DNA of 64,000 bases from AC-37 sp036389295 (GCA_036389295.1 DASVQB010000030.1:37729-101728), one strand, 5' to 3'; positions 50,594-59,214 are shown, numbered from the stretch's first letter. Made by a program: numbers and translations. Notes: generated by a model not told the origin, from the letters alone.

Positions 50594-50661
50594 GCGCTGC
50601 AAGGCCGGGATATCCCCATCCCCGGCCAACCCCCACCCCCACCGAGACCACGAGGACCACC

Positions 50662-51120
50662 TTGCTGCGAAAGCTGACACAGCGGCTCCGCCAGACGCGC
50701 GGCTTCACCCTCATCGAGCTTCTGGTCGTGACCCTTCTGCTGGCCATCCTGGCCGCGATCGCGATCCCGGCCTACCTCGACCACCAGAAGAAGAGCAAGG
50801 ACTCCGAGGCCCAGTCGAACGCCCGGAACCTCGTCTCGCGCGTGGAGCTCTGCTTCGCCACGGAGGAGGACTACAGCAAGTGCGACACCGACGCCAAGCT
50901 CGGTGCCGACACGAACCTCCCGGTCGGCAGCGGCGTGGGCAAGGTCCAGGTGGTCACCGCGACCCCGACGACCTACAAGGTGACCGCCGTCTCGAAGGCC
51001 GAGAGCGACGGCTCGAACCACACCTACACGATCGAGCACACCCTGTCGGGGACGAACGACCGCACCTGCACCGCCGGCTCCACGAACGACAACGGGGCCT
51101 GCCGCAACGGCAACTGGTAG
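50662..51120 (+). CDS. pilA: Type IV pilin (major-pilin type, PilA-like)
   Basis: A 152-residue prepilin. The short basic leader (LRKLTQRLRQTRG) ends in a type III cleavage site, G14-FTLIELLVVTLLLAILAAIAIPAYLD, with Glu at position 5 of the mature protein and the hydrophobic N-terminal helix. The globular part has Cys pairs (VELCF, SKCD, RTCTAG, GACRNG) suitable for two disulfide loops, ending RNGNW. The start is a TTG at 50662. It is separated from the assembly genes by the aro cluster but shares a promoter signature with pilM, and its cleavage enzyme is probably the PilD at 59274. Surface fibre subunit. Confidence 0.88.
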   Translation: MLRKLTQRLRQTRGFTLIELLVVTLLLAILAAIAIPAYLDHQKKSKDSEAQSNARNLVSRVELCFATEEDYSKCDTDAKLGADTNLPVGSGVGKVQVVTATPTTYKVTAVSKAESDGSNHTYTIEHTLSGTNDRTCTAGSTNDNGACRNGNW

Positions 51121-51147
51121 CGGCGGGCCGCGAGCGACGGGCGCCGC

Positions 51148-52206
51148 TCAGGCGCCGACCGTCGTGAGCGCCTTCGGGAACCGGCTCAGCACCTCGCAGC
51201 CGTCGTCGCCGACGACGACCAGGTCCTCGATCCGCACCCCGAACGCGTCGGGCACGTAGACGCCCGGCTCGACCGTCACGACGTTCCCCGCGGCGAGCGT
51301 GCCGTCGGAGTGGAGGGAGAGGGTGGGCTCCTCGTGCACCTCGAGCCCGACGCCGTGCCCGAGCCCGTGCCCGAACCGCTCGCCGTGCCCGGCGGCCGCG
51401 ATCCGCTCGCGCGCCACGGCGTCCACGTCGCGGCACCCAGCCCCCGCCCGGACCCGCTCGAGCGACGCCGCCTGCGCCTCGCGGACGAGCTCGTAGACCT
51501 CCGCCGGCTGGCTCGAGAGCGACCCGGTCGCGAACGTCCGCGTGCAGTCCGAGCAGTAGCCGTCCACCACGCAGCCGAGGTCGACGACCACGAGCGAGCC
51601 CGCCTCGATCGCGGCGTCGCCGGGCTGCGCGTGGGGCAGCGCCCCGCCCGCGCCGCCCGCCACGATGATCGGGAACGACGGCGACGAGCCGCGCCGGCGC
51701 ATCTCGGTCTCGAGCTCGGTCGCGACCTCCCGCTCGGTCCGCCCGACCAGCCCGCGCTCGACCAGCGTCTCGAGCATCTCGTCGGCCAGCGCGGCCGCCT
51801 CGCGGATGGACCGCAGCTCGCCGTCCTCCTTCACCGCCCGCAGCCGCTCGACCAGCCGGCCGGCCGCCGCCAGCTCGACCCCGTCCGCCACGTACCCGCC
51901 GAGCCGCTCGTGCGACCGGACCGTCATGTGGTGGTCCTCGAACCCGACCCGGCCCGAGAGCCGCTTGGCGACGTCCTCCAGCAGGTCGCGCCGGCCGCGC
52001 TCGCGGTCGAAGCCCTCGACCTCGCGCCGCGCCTGCTGCACGTAGCGGAAGTCGGTGAGGAACAGACGGACCCCCTCGCCGACGACGCAGACGCCGTTCG
52101 ACCCGGTGTAGCCGGTCAGGTAGCGGACGTTCACGAGGTTCGTGACGAGCAGCGCGTCGAGCCCCTCGTCCGCGAGCAGCGCCTCCAGGCGGTCCGCCCG
52201 GCTCAC
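51148..52206 (-). CDS. pepQ: M24 aminopeptidase P / Xaa-Pro dipeptidase
   Basis: A 352-residue metallopeptidase. The creatinase-like N domain has LLVTNLVNVRYLTGYTGSNG and LFLTDFRYVQQAR. The pita-bread domain carries the five metal ligands: Asp in VVVDLGCVVDGYCSDCTRTFA (two Asp), His in GHGLGHGVGLEVHEEP, Glu in VVTVEPGVYVPDAFG and Glu in VRIEDLVVV. It likely cleaves peptides with proline at position 2. In M. tuberculosis the equivalent gene lies between efp and aroQ; here it still precedes aroQ (4-base overlap) but is separated from efp by about 14 kb. Confidence 0.9.
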   Translation of the reverse strand: MSRADRLEALLADEGLDALLVTNLVNVRYLTGYTGSNGVCVVGEGVRLFLTDFRYVQQARREVEGFDRERGRRDLLEDVAKRLSGRVGFEDHHMTVRSHERLGGYVADGVELAAAGRLVERLRAVKEDGELRSIREAAALADEMLETLVERGLVGRTEREVATELETEMRRRGSSPSFPIIVAGGAGGALPHAQPGDAAIEAGSLVVVDLGCVVDGYCSDCTRTFATGSLSSQPAEVYELVREAQAASLERVRAGAGCRDVDAVARERIAAAGHGERFGHGLGHGVGLEVHEEPTLSLHSDGTLAAGNVVTVEPGVYVPDAFGVRIEDLVVVGDDGCEVLSRFPKALTTVGA

Positions 52207-52649
52207 GAGCGCCGCTCCAGCTCGCCGCGGAGCAGCTCGAGCGCGTCGCGGTAGCCGTCCACGCCCCTCCCCTGCACCGTCCCGACGCAGAGGTCCCGGA
52301 CCACCGAGACCCGGCGCCAGTCCTCGCGCTCGTCGACGGCCGACAGGTGCACCTCGACCGCCGGCAGCGCGCTCACCTCGAGAGCATCGCGGATCGCGTA
52401 GGAGTAGTGCGTCCAGGCCCCCGGGTTGATCAGCAGGCCGTGGGCGGTCTCCCGCGCCTCGTGGAGCAGCTCGCAGAACTCGCCCTCGTGGTTAGTCTGG
52501 GAGAACGTGGGCTCGAGGCCGAGCTCGTGCGCGAACCGCTTGACGCGCACCTCGAGCTCGGTCAGCGTGATGCGCGGGTAGTGCCGGGGGTCGCGGACGC
52601 CGAGCTGGTCGAGGTTCACGCCGTGCAGCACCTCCACCCGGTTCCTCAT
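52203..52649 (-). CDS. aroQ: 3-dehydroquinate dehydratase, type II
   Basis: A 148-residue dodecameric-type dehydroquinase, third step of the shikimate pathway. VEVLHGVNLDQLGVRDPRHY contains the active-site loop with Arg and Tyr; FSQTNHEGEFCELLHEAR is a variant of the SNHEGE motif; INPGAWTHYSYAIRDAL carries the catalytic region; and VEVHLSAVDEREDWRR follows, with the usual SNIxxREx(F/W)R site changed to SAVDEREDWR. The ATG at 52649 overlaps aroKB by 4 bases. Confidence 0.93.
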   Translation of the reverse strand: MRNRVEVLHGVNLDQLGVRDPRHYPRITLTELEVRVKRFAHELGLEPTFSQTNHEGEFCELLHEARETAHGLLINPGAWTHYSYAIRDALEVSALPAVEVHLSAVDEREDWRRVSVVRDLCVGTVQGRGVDGYRDALELLRGELERRS

Positions 52650-54211
52650 GACGACGAGCAGACCTCGTTGATCACCGCCTGCACGTGGGTCTCGGGGACC
52701 TCGTTCCCGTGCGTCACGTTCCCGGGCGACTCCACGAGCACGAACGGCACCATGTCGCCGCGCCGCTTCTTGTCGCGCTTCACCAGCTCGAGCACGACCT
52801 CGGGGTCGACCTCGGGGCAGCGGCTCGGGAGCCACTTCCCCGCGAACAGCCGCTCGACCTCGAGGTAGAGCGGGTCGCGGCGGGAGAGGCGCAGGGCGCA
52901 CAGGAGCCCGAGGCCGACGGCCTGGCCGTGGCGGTACTTGCGATAGCCCGTGGCCGCCTCGATCGCGTGGCCGATCGTGTGGCCGAGGTTGAGCACCTGG
53001 CGCCGGCCCTCGTCGCGCTCGTCCTCCGCGACCACCGCGAGCTTGGTCCGCAGGCAGCGGAGGATCGTCGCCGCGTCCGGCTCCTGACCCGACCGCACGC
53101 GCGCCCACAGCTCGCCGCCGGCGATCAGCGCGGTCTTGACGACCTCCGGGTAGCCCGCGTCGAGCTCCTCCTTCGGCAGGGTGTCGAGCGTCTCCGGGTC
53201 GACCAGGACGGCCGACGGCTGGTGGTAGGCGCCCGCGTAGTTCTTGCCCTCCGGCAGGTCGACCCCGGTCTTCCCGCCGTACGCCGAGTCGACCTGGGCG
53301 ACGAGCGTCGTGGGGACCTGCACGTGCCGGATCCCGCGCTGGTAGACGGCGGCGCAGAAGCCGGCGAGGTCGCCCACCACGCCGCCGCCGACGGCCGCCA
53401 CCAGGTCGTCGCGGGTCATCCCGGCGGCGGCCATCGCGCGCAGGACCGACTCGGCCCGCGCCAGCGTCTTCTCCGACTCCCCGGGCGGGATCGCCGCGCT
53501 CGCGTCAGCCTCCACCCGATGCAGGCCGGCCACGTTCGAGTCGGTCACCAGGAACCGCCGCGGCCCCTCCGGGTGGAAGAACCCGGCCCGCAGCAGCCCG
53601 CGGCCGAGGAAAACCGGGTAGTCGCCGGAGGCGGACGACGCCCACACCATCCGGGTGCCGGACGGGGCGTCGCGAAGGGCGAGCAGCGACGGCAGCGCGC
53701 GCACCGCGACGCCCCGGTCCGCCGGCGCGATCGTGGCGTCCGCGGCCGCCTCGTAGACCGCGCGCCGGTCCGCGAGCAGCGCCTCGAAGCGGCCGCGGTC
53801 GCGCGCGAGCGGCCGCCCCTTGCCTCCCGCGCGGCGCCAGGCGTCCTCGACGCCGATCTCGAGGTGGACGACGACGTGGTCCGCCAGCGCGTCCCGCACC
53901 CGCTGCGAGCCGAGCGCGCCGCCCCCGAGCGCGACCACGCCGCCCTCCGCGCGGGCGAGCAGCTCGACCACCAGCTCCTCCTCCACGCGGCGGAACTCGG
54001 CCTCGCCGGCGCGGTCGAAGAACGCCTCGATCGGCTCCCCCAGCCGCTCCTCCAGCTCGCGGTCGGAGTCGAGCGCCTGCGTGCCGAGCTCGGCCGCCAC
54101 CGCCCGCGCCGCGCTGGTCTTGCCGGCGCCCATGAAGCCGACGAACACGAGCGCGCGCGGCCGCCGCGGGCCCTCCCCGGACGCGCTCCCGGCCGGCGCT
54201 ACCGCCTCCAC
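52646..54211 (-). CDS. aroKB: Fused shikimate kinase / 3-dehydroquinate synthase (AroK-AroB)
   Basis: A 521-residue fusion. Residues about 18-175 are shikimate kinase: Walker A FVGFMGAGKTS (25-33), DSDRELEERLGEPI with the Asp for shikimate, VALGGGAL and GRPLARDR in the lid. After a short linker, residues about 180-521 are dehydroquinate synthase: RFLVTDSNVAGLH, AAVGGGVVGDLAGFCAAVYQRG (NAD-binding), VPTTLVAQVDSAYGGKTGVDLPEGKN, KTALIAGG and LNLGHTIGHAIEAATGYRKYRHGQAVG with Zn ligands. There is no stop or frameshift between the domains. The GTG at 54211 overlaps the aroC stop by 13 bases. Catalyses steps 2 and 5 of the shikimate pathway. Confidence 0.9.
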   Translation of the reverse strand: MEAVAPAGSASGEGPRRPRALVFVGFMGAGKTSAARAVAAELGTQALDSDRELEERLGEPIEAFFDRAGEAEFRRVEEELVVELLARAEGGVVALGGGALGSQRVRDALADHVVVHLEIGVEDAWRRAGGKGRPLARDRGRFEALLADRRAVYEAAADATIAPADRGVAVRALPSLLALRDAPSGTRMVWASSASGDYPVFLGRGLLRAGFFHPEGPRRFLVTDSNVAGLHRVEADASAAIPPGESEKTLARAESVLRAMAAAGMTRDDLVAAVGGGVVGDLAGFCAAVYQRGIRHVQVPTTLVAQVDSAYGGKTGVDLPEGKNYAGAYHQPSAVLVDPETLDTLPKEELDAGYPEVVKTALIAGGELWARVRSGQEPDAATILRCLRTKLAVVAEDERDEGRRQVLNLGHTIGHAIEAATGYRKYRHGQAVGLGLLCALRLSRRDPLYLEVERLFAGKWLPSRCPEVDPEVVLELVKRDKKRRGDMVPFVLVESPGNVTHGNEVPETHVQAVINEVCSSS

Positions 54212-55362
54212 CCGATGCGCTCCCGGTAGGCCTCGAAGGCGCGGACCGCGTCGTCCACGTGGTCGCCGCCGAACTTCTCGCGGCAGGCGTCGCCCAGCAC
54301 CAGCGCGACCATCGCCTCGGCCACCACCCCGGCCGCCGGCACCGTGCAGGAGTCGGTCCGCTCGCGGAGCGCCTGGGCCGGCTCCTTGGTGGCGATGTCG
54401 ACCGACCGCAGCGGCTTCGTCAGCGTCGGCAGCGGCTTCATCGCGCCGCGCACGACGAGCTGGTCGCCGGTCGTCATCCCGCCCTCGAGCCCGCCGGCGC
54501 GGTTCGTCTCGCGGTGGAAGCCCTCGTCGCCGGACCAGAAGATCTCGTCGTGGGCGCGCGAGCCGCGCAGCGCGGCGACCGCGAACGCGTCGCCGATCCC
54601 GACCCCCTTCATCGCCTGGATCGACATGATCGCCTGCGCCAGGCGGCCGTCCAGGCGCGTCTCCCAGGAGACGTGCGAGCCGAGTCCGGGGACCAGCCCG
54701 TAGGCGCGCACCTCGTACACGCCGCCGAGCGACTCGTTCGCGCGGCGCGCCTCGTCGATCTCCGCGACCATCGCCGCTCCCGCCTCGGCGTCGAGGCAGC
54801 GCACCGGCGAATCGTCGACGCCCTCGAAGTCCGCGAGCTCGAGCTCGTCCGGCGCCGGCGCCGCGACCGCCCCGATCGCGATCACGTGGCTGCGCACCTC
54901 GATCCCGAGCCGCCGCAGGAACGCCTTCGCCAGGGCCCCCGCCGCCACCCGCGCGGCGGTCTCTCGCGCGCTCGCGCGCTCGAGCACGTTGCGCACGTCG
55001 GTGAACCCGTACTTCTGCACGCCGGCGAGGTCGGCGTGGCCCGGGCGCGGGAGGTGCACCTCCTCCACCTCGCCGTTCACGGGCCACGGGCTCATCCGCT
55101 CCTCCCAGTTCGCGAAGTCGCGGTTCTGGATCCTGATCGCGACCGGGCTCCCGAGCGTCCGCCCGTGGCGGATCCCGGAGGTGACGTCGGCCCGGTCGGA
55201 CTCGATCTTCATCCGGCCGCCGCGGCCGTGTCCGAGCTGGCGGCGGGCCAGGTCGCGGTCGAGGTCCTCGGGGACGAGCTCGAGGCCCGCGGGGAGGCCC
55301 TCGACGATCGTCACGAGCCCGGGGCCGTGGGACTCGCCGGCGGTCGTGAAGCGGAGCGCCAT
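54199..55362 (-). CDS. aroC: Chorismate synthase
   Basis: A 387-residue FMN-dependent enzyme converting EPSP to chorismate, last step of the shikimate pathway. The three family signatures are visible: ALRFTTAGESHGPGLVTIVEGLPAG, GRGGRMKIESDRADVTSGIRHGRTLGSPVA, and GDEGFHRETNRAGGLEGGMTTGDQLVVRGAMKPLPTL, with RTDSCTVPAAGVVAEAMVALVLGDA. Length is standard. First gene of the aroC-aroKB-aroQ-pepQ series; 56 bases separate it from the divergent small membrane protein. Confidence 0.95.
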   Translation of the reverse strand: MALRFTTAGESHGPGLVTIVEGLPAGLELVPEDLDRDLARRQLGHGRGGRMKIESDRADVTSGIRHGRTLGSPVAIRIQNRDFANWEERMSPWPVNGEVEEVHLPRPGHADLAGVQKYGFTDVRNVLERASARETAARVAAGALAKAFLRRLGIEVRSHVIAIGAVAAPAPDELELADFEGVDDSPVRCLDAEAGAAMVAEIDEARRANESLGGVYEVRAYGLVPGLGSHVSWETRLDGRLAQAIMSIQAMKGVGIGDAFAVAALRGSRAHDEIFWSGDEGFHRETNRAGGLEGGMTTGDQLVVRGAMKPLPTLTKPLRSVDIATKEPAQALRERTDSCTVPAAGVVAEAMVALVLGDACREKFGGDHVDDAVRAFEAYRERIGWRR

Positions 55363-55418
55363 GACGCCTCAACCCTACCCGCGGCCATCCGAGGCAGCCG
55401 GGTAAGCTCCAGGCCACC

Positions 55419-55670
55419 GTGATGGGATTCGTGCTCTTCGCGTTCGCCGGCGTCGCGTTCGGCTACGCGGCCCCGCGGGCGTGGGCGTTCCTGCCGATCG
55501 CCATCCCGCTCACCCTCGGCCTCTACACGGGCTTCCGCGACGGCTTCGACGGCGAGCTGGTCGTCCTGATCGCGCTCGGCGTCGCCGTGACCGTCGTCGG
55601 CGTGATCGTCGGCCGGCTGATCGTCGGCCGGACCGAGGGCCGCGGGGCGACCGCCCCGCCGTCCGGCTAG
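55419..55670 (+). CDS. Small three-helix membrane protein
   Basis: An 83-residue protein with three hydrophobic segments (FVLFAFAGVAFGYAAP, FLPIAIPLTLGLYTGF and LVVLIALGVAVTVVGVIVGRLIVG) and a Thr/Pro/Gly tail. No family recognised. It begins at a GTG followed by ATG (either may be used) and converges with the pilP-like gene, sharing the 4-base ctag at 55667-55670 as the two stops. Confidence 0.6.
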   Translation: MMGFVLFAFAGVAFGYAAPRAWAFLPIAIPLTLGLYTGFRDGFDGELVVLIALGVAVTVVGVIVGRLIVGRTEGRGATAPPSG

Positions 55671-56560
55671 GGGCGCTGCTCGACGGCGAGCTGCGGGAGC
55701 GTCAGCAGGGTCGGGACCTGCTTGCGCTTCGCCGCGGCGCCCGAGTCGTCGGGCGTGGTGTCCGGCGTGGTGTCGCCGAGCGCCTCGCCCGCGGACAGGG
55801 TGCGCGTGTGGATCCCGGTCAGCCGGAGCACGTACTCGATCGCTCCGCTGGCCGCCGAGAGCACGGCCTCGTCCTGGTCGTCGTCGACGCGCAGGTACAC
55901 GAACCGGCAGTTGTCCTCGGTGGGCACGCACTGGCCCTCGCCCTCGGCCGTGTAGCTCGGGTCGACGATGAAGAAGACCGCGGTCTTCGCGTCGTCCCGC
56001 AGGCCCATGTAGGACACGACGGGGTTGGTCGAGCTCGGGAGCAGGTCGAGCTGGCGCATGCCCTTGTAGGTCTTCTCCTTGCCGCGGGCGCCGAACCTCA
56101 CGTCCACGGTGTAGGTGTAGTAGCGCGTCCCGCCGCCGGAGCCGGAGCCGGAGCCGCCCGGAGCCGTGCCGCCCGGACCGCCCGCGGTCCCGCCGCCGCT
56201 GCCGCCGGCGAGCGAGGAGCCCTTGGCGCCGGACGCGGCGTCGGCCGCCGCGGCCGCGGCGCCGGTGATGCCCTCGGAGCTGGCCGTCTGCACCGGGCCC
56301 GCCTTGTCGGCGTGCGAGGCGAACGGGTCCTTGATCTCGAAGGCGTCGAGGCGCGAGCCGTCGACGGTGCCCTGGTCGAGGCTCACCGCCGGGAGGCTGG
56401 CGGTCTCGGTCGAGGGGGGGGTCTCGGCCGGCGGAGCCCCGGCGGTCGGCTTCATCAGCACCACCGGGAGGGCGACGGTCGCGACGAGCATCGCGACGGC
56501 CACCGGCCAGAGGCGCTTCTCGCGCAGGTCGTGCCAGATGTCGAGCAGGAAGGTGGTCAT
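55667..56560 (-). CDS. PilP-position pilus assembly protein
   Basis: A 297-residue protein following pilO with a 4-base overlap. One N-terminal membrane segment (LWPVAVAMLVATVALPVVLM, residues about 17-36) precedes a long Ala/Gly/Ser linker including GSGSGSGGG, then a beta-rich domain (TRYYTYTVDVRFGARGKEKTYKGMRQLDLLPSSTNPVVSYMGLRDDAKTAVFFI) with CVPTEDNCRF possibly disulfide-bonded. Position and topology match PilP-like components of a PilMNOP subcomplex, but no lipobox is seen and sequence similarity to PilP cannot be claimed. Likely bridges PilO to the cell wall. Confidence 0.65.
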   Translation of the reverse strand: MTTFLLDIWHDLREKRLWPVAVAMLVATVALPVVLMKPTAGAPPAETPPSTETASLPAVSLDQGTVDGSRLDAFEIKDPFASHADKAGPVQTASSEGITGAAAAAADAASGAKGSSLAGGSGGGTAGGPGGTAPGGSGSGSGGGTRYYTYTVDVRFGARGKEKTYKGMRQLDLLPSSTNPVVSYMGLRDDAKTAVFFIVDPSYTAEGEGQCVPTEDNCRFVYLRVDDDQDEAVLSAASGAIEYVLRLTGIHTRTLSAGEALGDTTPDTTPDDSGAAAKRKQVPTLLTLPQLAVEQRP

Positions 56561-57513
56561 GGGGTGGCCGAGGCGGTCGGGGTCGGGGACGAAGATGCGG
56601 GGTCGGCGGCGGGCTGGCCGGCGCCGGCGGCCTGGCCGGCGGCCGCGGGGCCTCCGGCGGAGGGCCCGCCCGGGGTCGCGCCGGCGTCCACGCCGCCCGA
56701 CTCCTTCGGGCTCGTGTAGACCGTCGCCGCGACCTCGGCCTTGAGCTGGCCGTCGTCCCCGGTCTGGAAGCTGAAGCTGTCGAGCGAGATCAGCCGCCCG
56801 CGGATCACGACGTCGTCGTTCACGACCCGCACGAAGCGCTTCATCCGGTGGAAGAAGTCGGCCAGGTCGAAGAAGCTGCCGCGGATCTGGAACTGGAGGC
56901 CGATCGACGAGAGTCCCGCCGCGCTCGTGCCGCGGCCGCTGCTGCTGCCGCCGGCGGCATCGCCGGCCGCGCCGCCCGGCGACGCGCCCGCGGACTGCTC
57001 GCTGCTCGAGTTCGCCTGGTTGACCGCGTTGCCCGCGCCCTCGGCCGTCTTGCCCGGCGCGCTCTGCGCCTTCTCGCCGCCCGCGTCGGCGGGCTTGGCG
57101 TCGGCGCCGGAGGCGCCGGAGGCACCGGCCGGGCCTGCGGCCGCGGCGTCGCCGCCGGACCCGCCGGACCCGCCGGTCGGCGCGCCGACGGTGATGTCCT
57201 TGATCTGCACGCCCGTGCCGCGCGCGGCCCGGTCGAGCTGGACGAGGAGGCTGGGCATGTCGACGCTGTTCGGGATCGCCTTGCCGAGGCGGATCACGGT
57301 CGCGTAGTCGTCGGCGAAGCTCGCCTTGGCCGCGTTGAGCTGCCCGACCTGCGCCTGGGCGGTGTCGCGCTTGCCCTGCGCGTCGGTGAGCTGGGTCGTG
57401 ACCTTCGCCGACTCGTCGCGCTTCGGGGCGAGGACGAAGAACCAGTAGGCCGCGAGGAGGACCAGCGGGGCGAGGATCGCGACGATCTTGCGGTCGCGGT
57501 CGTTCAGGCTCAC
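56557..57513 (-). CDS. pilO: Type IV pilus inner-membrane protein PilO
   Basis: A 318-residue protein with a short cytoplasmic head (SLNDRDRKIVAI), a membrane helix (LAPLVLLAAYWFFVLAP), a coiled coil (RDESAKVTTQLTDAQGKRDTAQAQVGQLNAAKASF) and a ferredoxin-like periplasmic-side domain (IPNSVDMPSLLVQLDRAARGTGVQIKDIT). About 80 residues of Gly/Ser/Ala-rich sequence interrupt the domain before FQIRGSFFDLADFFHRMKRFVRVV, and the last 40 residues are again Gly/Pro/Ala. The core is PilO; the insertions are unusual. Overlaps pilN and the next gene by 4 bases each. Confidence 0.85.
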   Translation of the reverse strand: MSLNDRDRKIVAILAPLVLLAAYWFFVLAPKRDESAKVTTQLTDAQGKRDTAQAQVGQLNAAKASFADDYATVIRLGKAIPNSVDMPSLLVQLDRAARGTGVQIKDITVGAPTGGSGGSGGDAAAAGPAGASGASGADAKPADAGGEKAQSAPGKTAEGAGNAVNQANSSSEQSAGASPGGAAGDAAGGSSSGRGTSAAGLSSIGLQFQIRGSFFDLADFFHRMKRFVRVVNDDVVIRGRLISLDSFSFQTGDDGQLKAEVAATVYTSPKESGGVDAGATPGGPSAGGPAAAGQAAGAGQPAADPASSSPTPTASATP

Positions 57514-58265
57514 GATCCACCTCCGAGCGACGCCGGGACCTTGCCGTTCGCCTGGGTCGAGCCCGGGTTCGGCTTGAAGGCGACCGTCACGTCGAACTTG
57601 TAGTTGGCGTTCTTGCCGTGCGTCCCGCAGTCCTGCGAGCCGGACGAGCTGCCCCCGCCGCCGGACGTGTTGGCGGTCGGGTTGGCGGGCGTGCCGGTCG
57701 TCTCGGGCTGCTGGATGTTGTTGAGGGAGACGTCCTCGACGCCGGCGAGGTGCCGGAGGCGGACGAGCGCGACCGCGACCTCGGGATGGCTGCGCGCGCA
57801 GGCGCTGAGGACGAGCGTCGGGCCGTCGTTCGCCTTGGTGGCGGCGCCGCCCGACGGCGAGGAGCCCTGCGAGCCGGTGCTCTGGGGCTGGCCGGTCGCG
57901 GAGGCCGAGGCCGACAGCAGCCAGACGTCCTCGGGGAGGACGTGGGCGAGCCCGCGGGCGAGCCGCTCCCAGTCGATGCGGCCGGTGGCGGCCTGCTTGA
58001 CCGAGGAGAGGCGCTGCTCCTTGACCTGCTTGAAGTTGCCGTACGCGCTCAGGTCGCGGGCGCGGGCCTCGGCCTGGGCGGTCTCCGCCTTGGCGCGGGC
58101 GACGCTGTCCTTGCGCGTGTTGATCCCGTTGACCGTGACGACGTAGAGCAGCACGGCGAGCAGGAGCGCGCCGAGCCCGCCGATGACGAAGTACGCGCTG
58201 CCCTGCTGCCCGCCCGTGGGCGTGCGCGGCCGGTGCTTCGCGGGGAGGAGGTTGACGGCGTTCAC
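57510..58265 (-). CDS. pilN: Type IV pilus assembly protein PilN
   Basis: A 251-residue protein starting at the GTG at 58265 with VNAVNLLPAKHRPR, the PilN motif (INLLP) that binds PilM, followed by a membrane helix (YFVIGGLGALLLAVLLYVVTVN), a coiled coil (KAETAQAEARARDL) and a small periplasm-like domain (LARGLAHVLPEDVWLLSASAS...LRHLAGVEDVSLNNIQQ). Ser/Gly-rich linkers are present, as in PilO. It joins PilM at the membrane and pairs with PilO. Confidence 0.87.
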   Translation of the reverse strand: MNAVNLLPAKHRPRTPTGGQQGSAYFVIGGLGALLLAVLLYVVTVNGINTRKDSVARAKAETAQAEARARDLSAYGNFKQVKEQRLSSVKQAATGRIDWERLARGLAHVLPEDVWLLSASASATGQPQSTGSQGSSPSGGAATKANDGPTLVLSACARSHPEVAVALVRLRHLAGVEDVSLNNIQQPETTGTPANPTANTSGGGGSSSGSQDCGTHGKNANYKFDVTVAFKPNPGSTQANGKVPASLGGGS

Positions 58266-59194
58266 GCCGGCGCTCCCAGGGCCAGGCCGGCGGCGACGGT
58301 GTGCCGGCTCGGGTCCTCCTCGGAGGGGAGGCGGCCCGCCTGGAGCCGGCCCAGCGGCTCGGCGACGGTCACGGGGACCTCGATGAGCCCGCTGAGCTCG
58401 TCGGCCAGGCCCTCGCGGCGCGAGCCGGGGCCGGAGAGGACGATCTCGCCCACCCAGCGCGCCTCGGGCTGCGCCATGTAGAAGTCGATCGAGAGGCGGA
58501 TCTCCTCGGCGAGCGCGCTCGCCACGTCCGCCTCCTCGGTGTCCCACTGAGCGGACAGCGGGCGGGTGAAGAGGCAAGTGGTGCCGATCGCGATGGCGAG
58601 GTTGGTCACCCCGCCGAGGTGGCAGAACACGCGGGCGGTCTCCGTCGAGTCGGACGGGACGGCGAGCGTGCGGACCAGCGCGAAGGCGTTGAGGTCGATC
58701 CCGTCGGGGCGCAGGCCGGCGCCGCGGACCGCCTCGACGATCCGGGAGATCATCGACTCGCGGGCGGCGACGACCACGACGCGCAGCCGGGCCGAGCCCT
58801 CGGGGCTCACGACCTCGCCGATCACCTGGTGGTCGAGCACGACCTCGTCGAGCGGCATGGCGATCGCCTCGGCGGCCTGGAACCGCACCGCGGCCGCCCG
58901 CTCCTTCTCGTCGTCGATCTTCGGGATGTCGAGCTGGCGGACGACGATCTGCTGGTTGGCGATGCCGAGGCGGACGCGCCGGGGCAGGTTCTGGTCCTTG
59001 AAGAAGTCGCGCAGCACCTCGGTGAGGGCGTGCACGTCGGTGACCTCGCCGTCGCTGATGATGCCGGGGGCGAGGTCGAGGCTGGCGGCGCGGACCACGC
59101 CGTCGGTCGAGGCCTGGACGGCGGCGACGAAGCCGCCGTCGAGGTCGAGCCCGACGGTGCCGCGATTGGAGTTCTTGCGCAGAGCGATTCCCAT
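58262..59194 (-). CDS. pilM: Type IV pilus assembly ATPase-fold protein PilM
   Basis: A 310-residue actin-like protein. The phosphate-1 loop is VGLDLDGGFVAAVQAS, and PRRVRLGIANQQIVVRQLDIPKIDDEKERAAAVRFQAAEAIAMPLDEVVLDHQVIG is the PilM-specific region. AIAIGTTCLFTRPL and IVLSGPGSRREGLADELSGLIEVPV (adenosine loop) are present. It is cytoplasmic and binds the N terminus of PilN. First gene of pilM-pilN-pilO-pilP-like, preceded by an aaggaa site (59201-59206) and a sigma-28-like promoter. Confidence 0.92.
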   Translation of the reverse strand: MGIALRKNSNRGTVGLDLDGGFVAAVQASTDGVVRAASLDLAPGIISDGEVTDVHALTEVLRDFFKDQNLPRRVRLGIANQQIVVRQLDIPKIDDEKERAAAVRFQAAEAIAMPLDEVVLDHQVIGEVVSPEGSARLRVVVVAARESMISRIVEAVRGAGLRPDGIDLNAFALVRTLAVPSDSTETARVFCHLGGVTNLAIAIGTTCLFTRPLSAQWDTEEADVASALAEEIRLSIDFYMAQPEARWVGEIVLSGPGSRREGLADELSGLIEVPVTVAEPLGRLQAGRLPSEEDPSRHTVAAGLALGAPA

Positions 59195-59214
59195 GGGGGG
59201 TTCCTTACAAGGCG

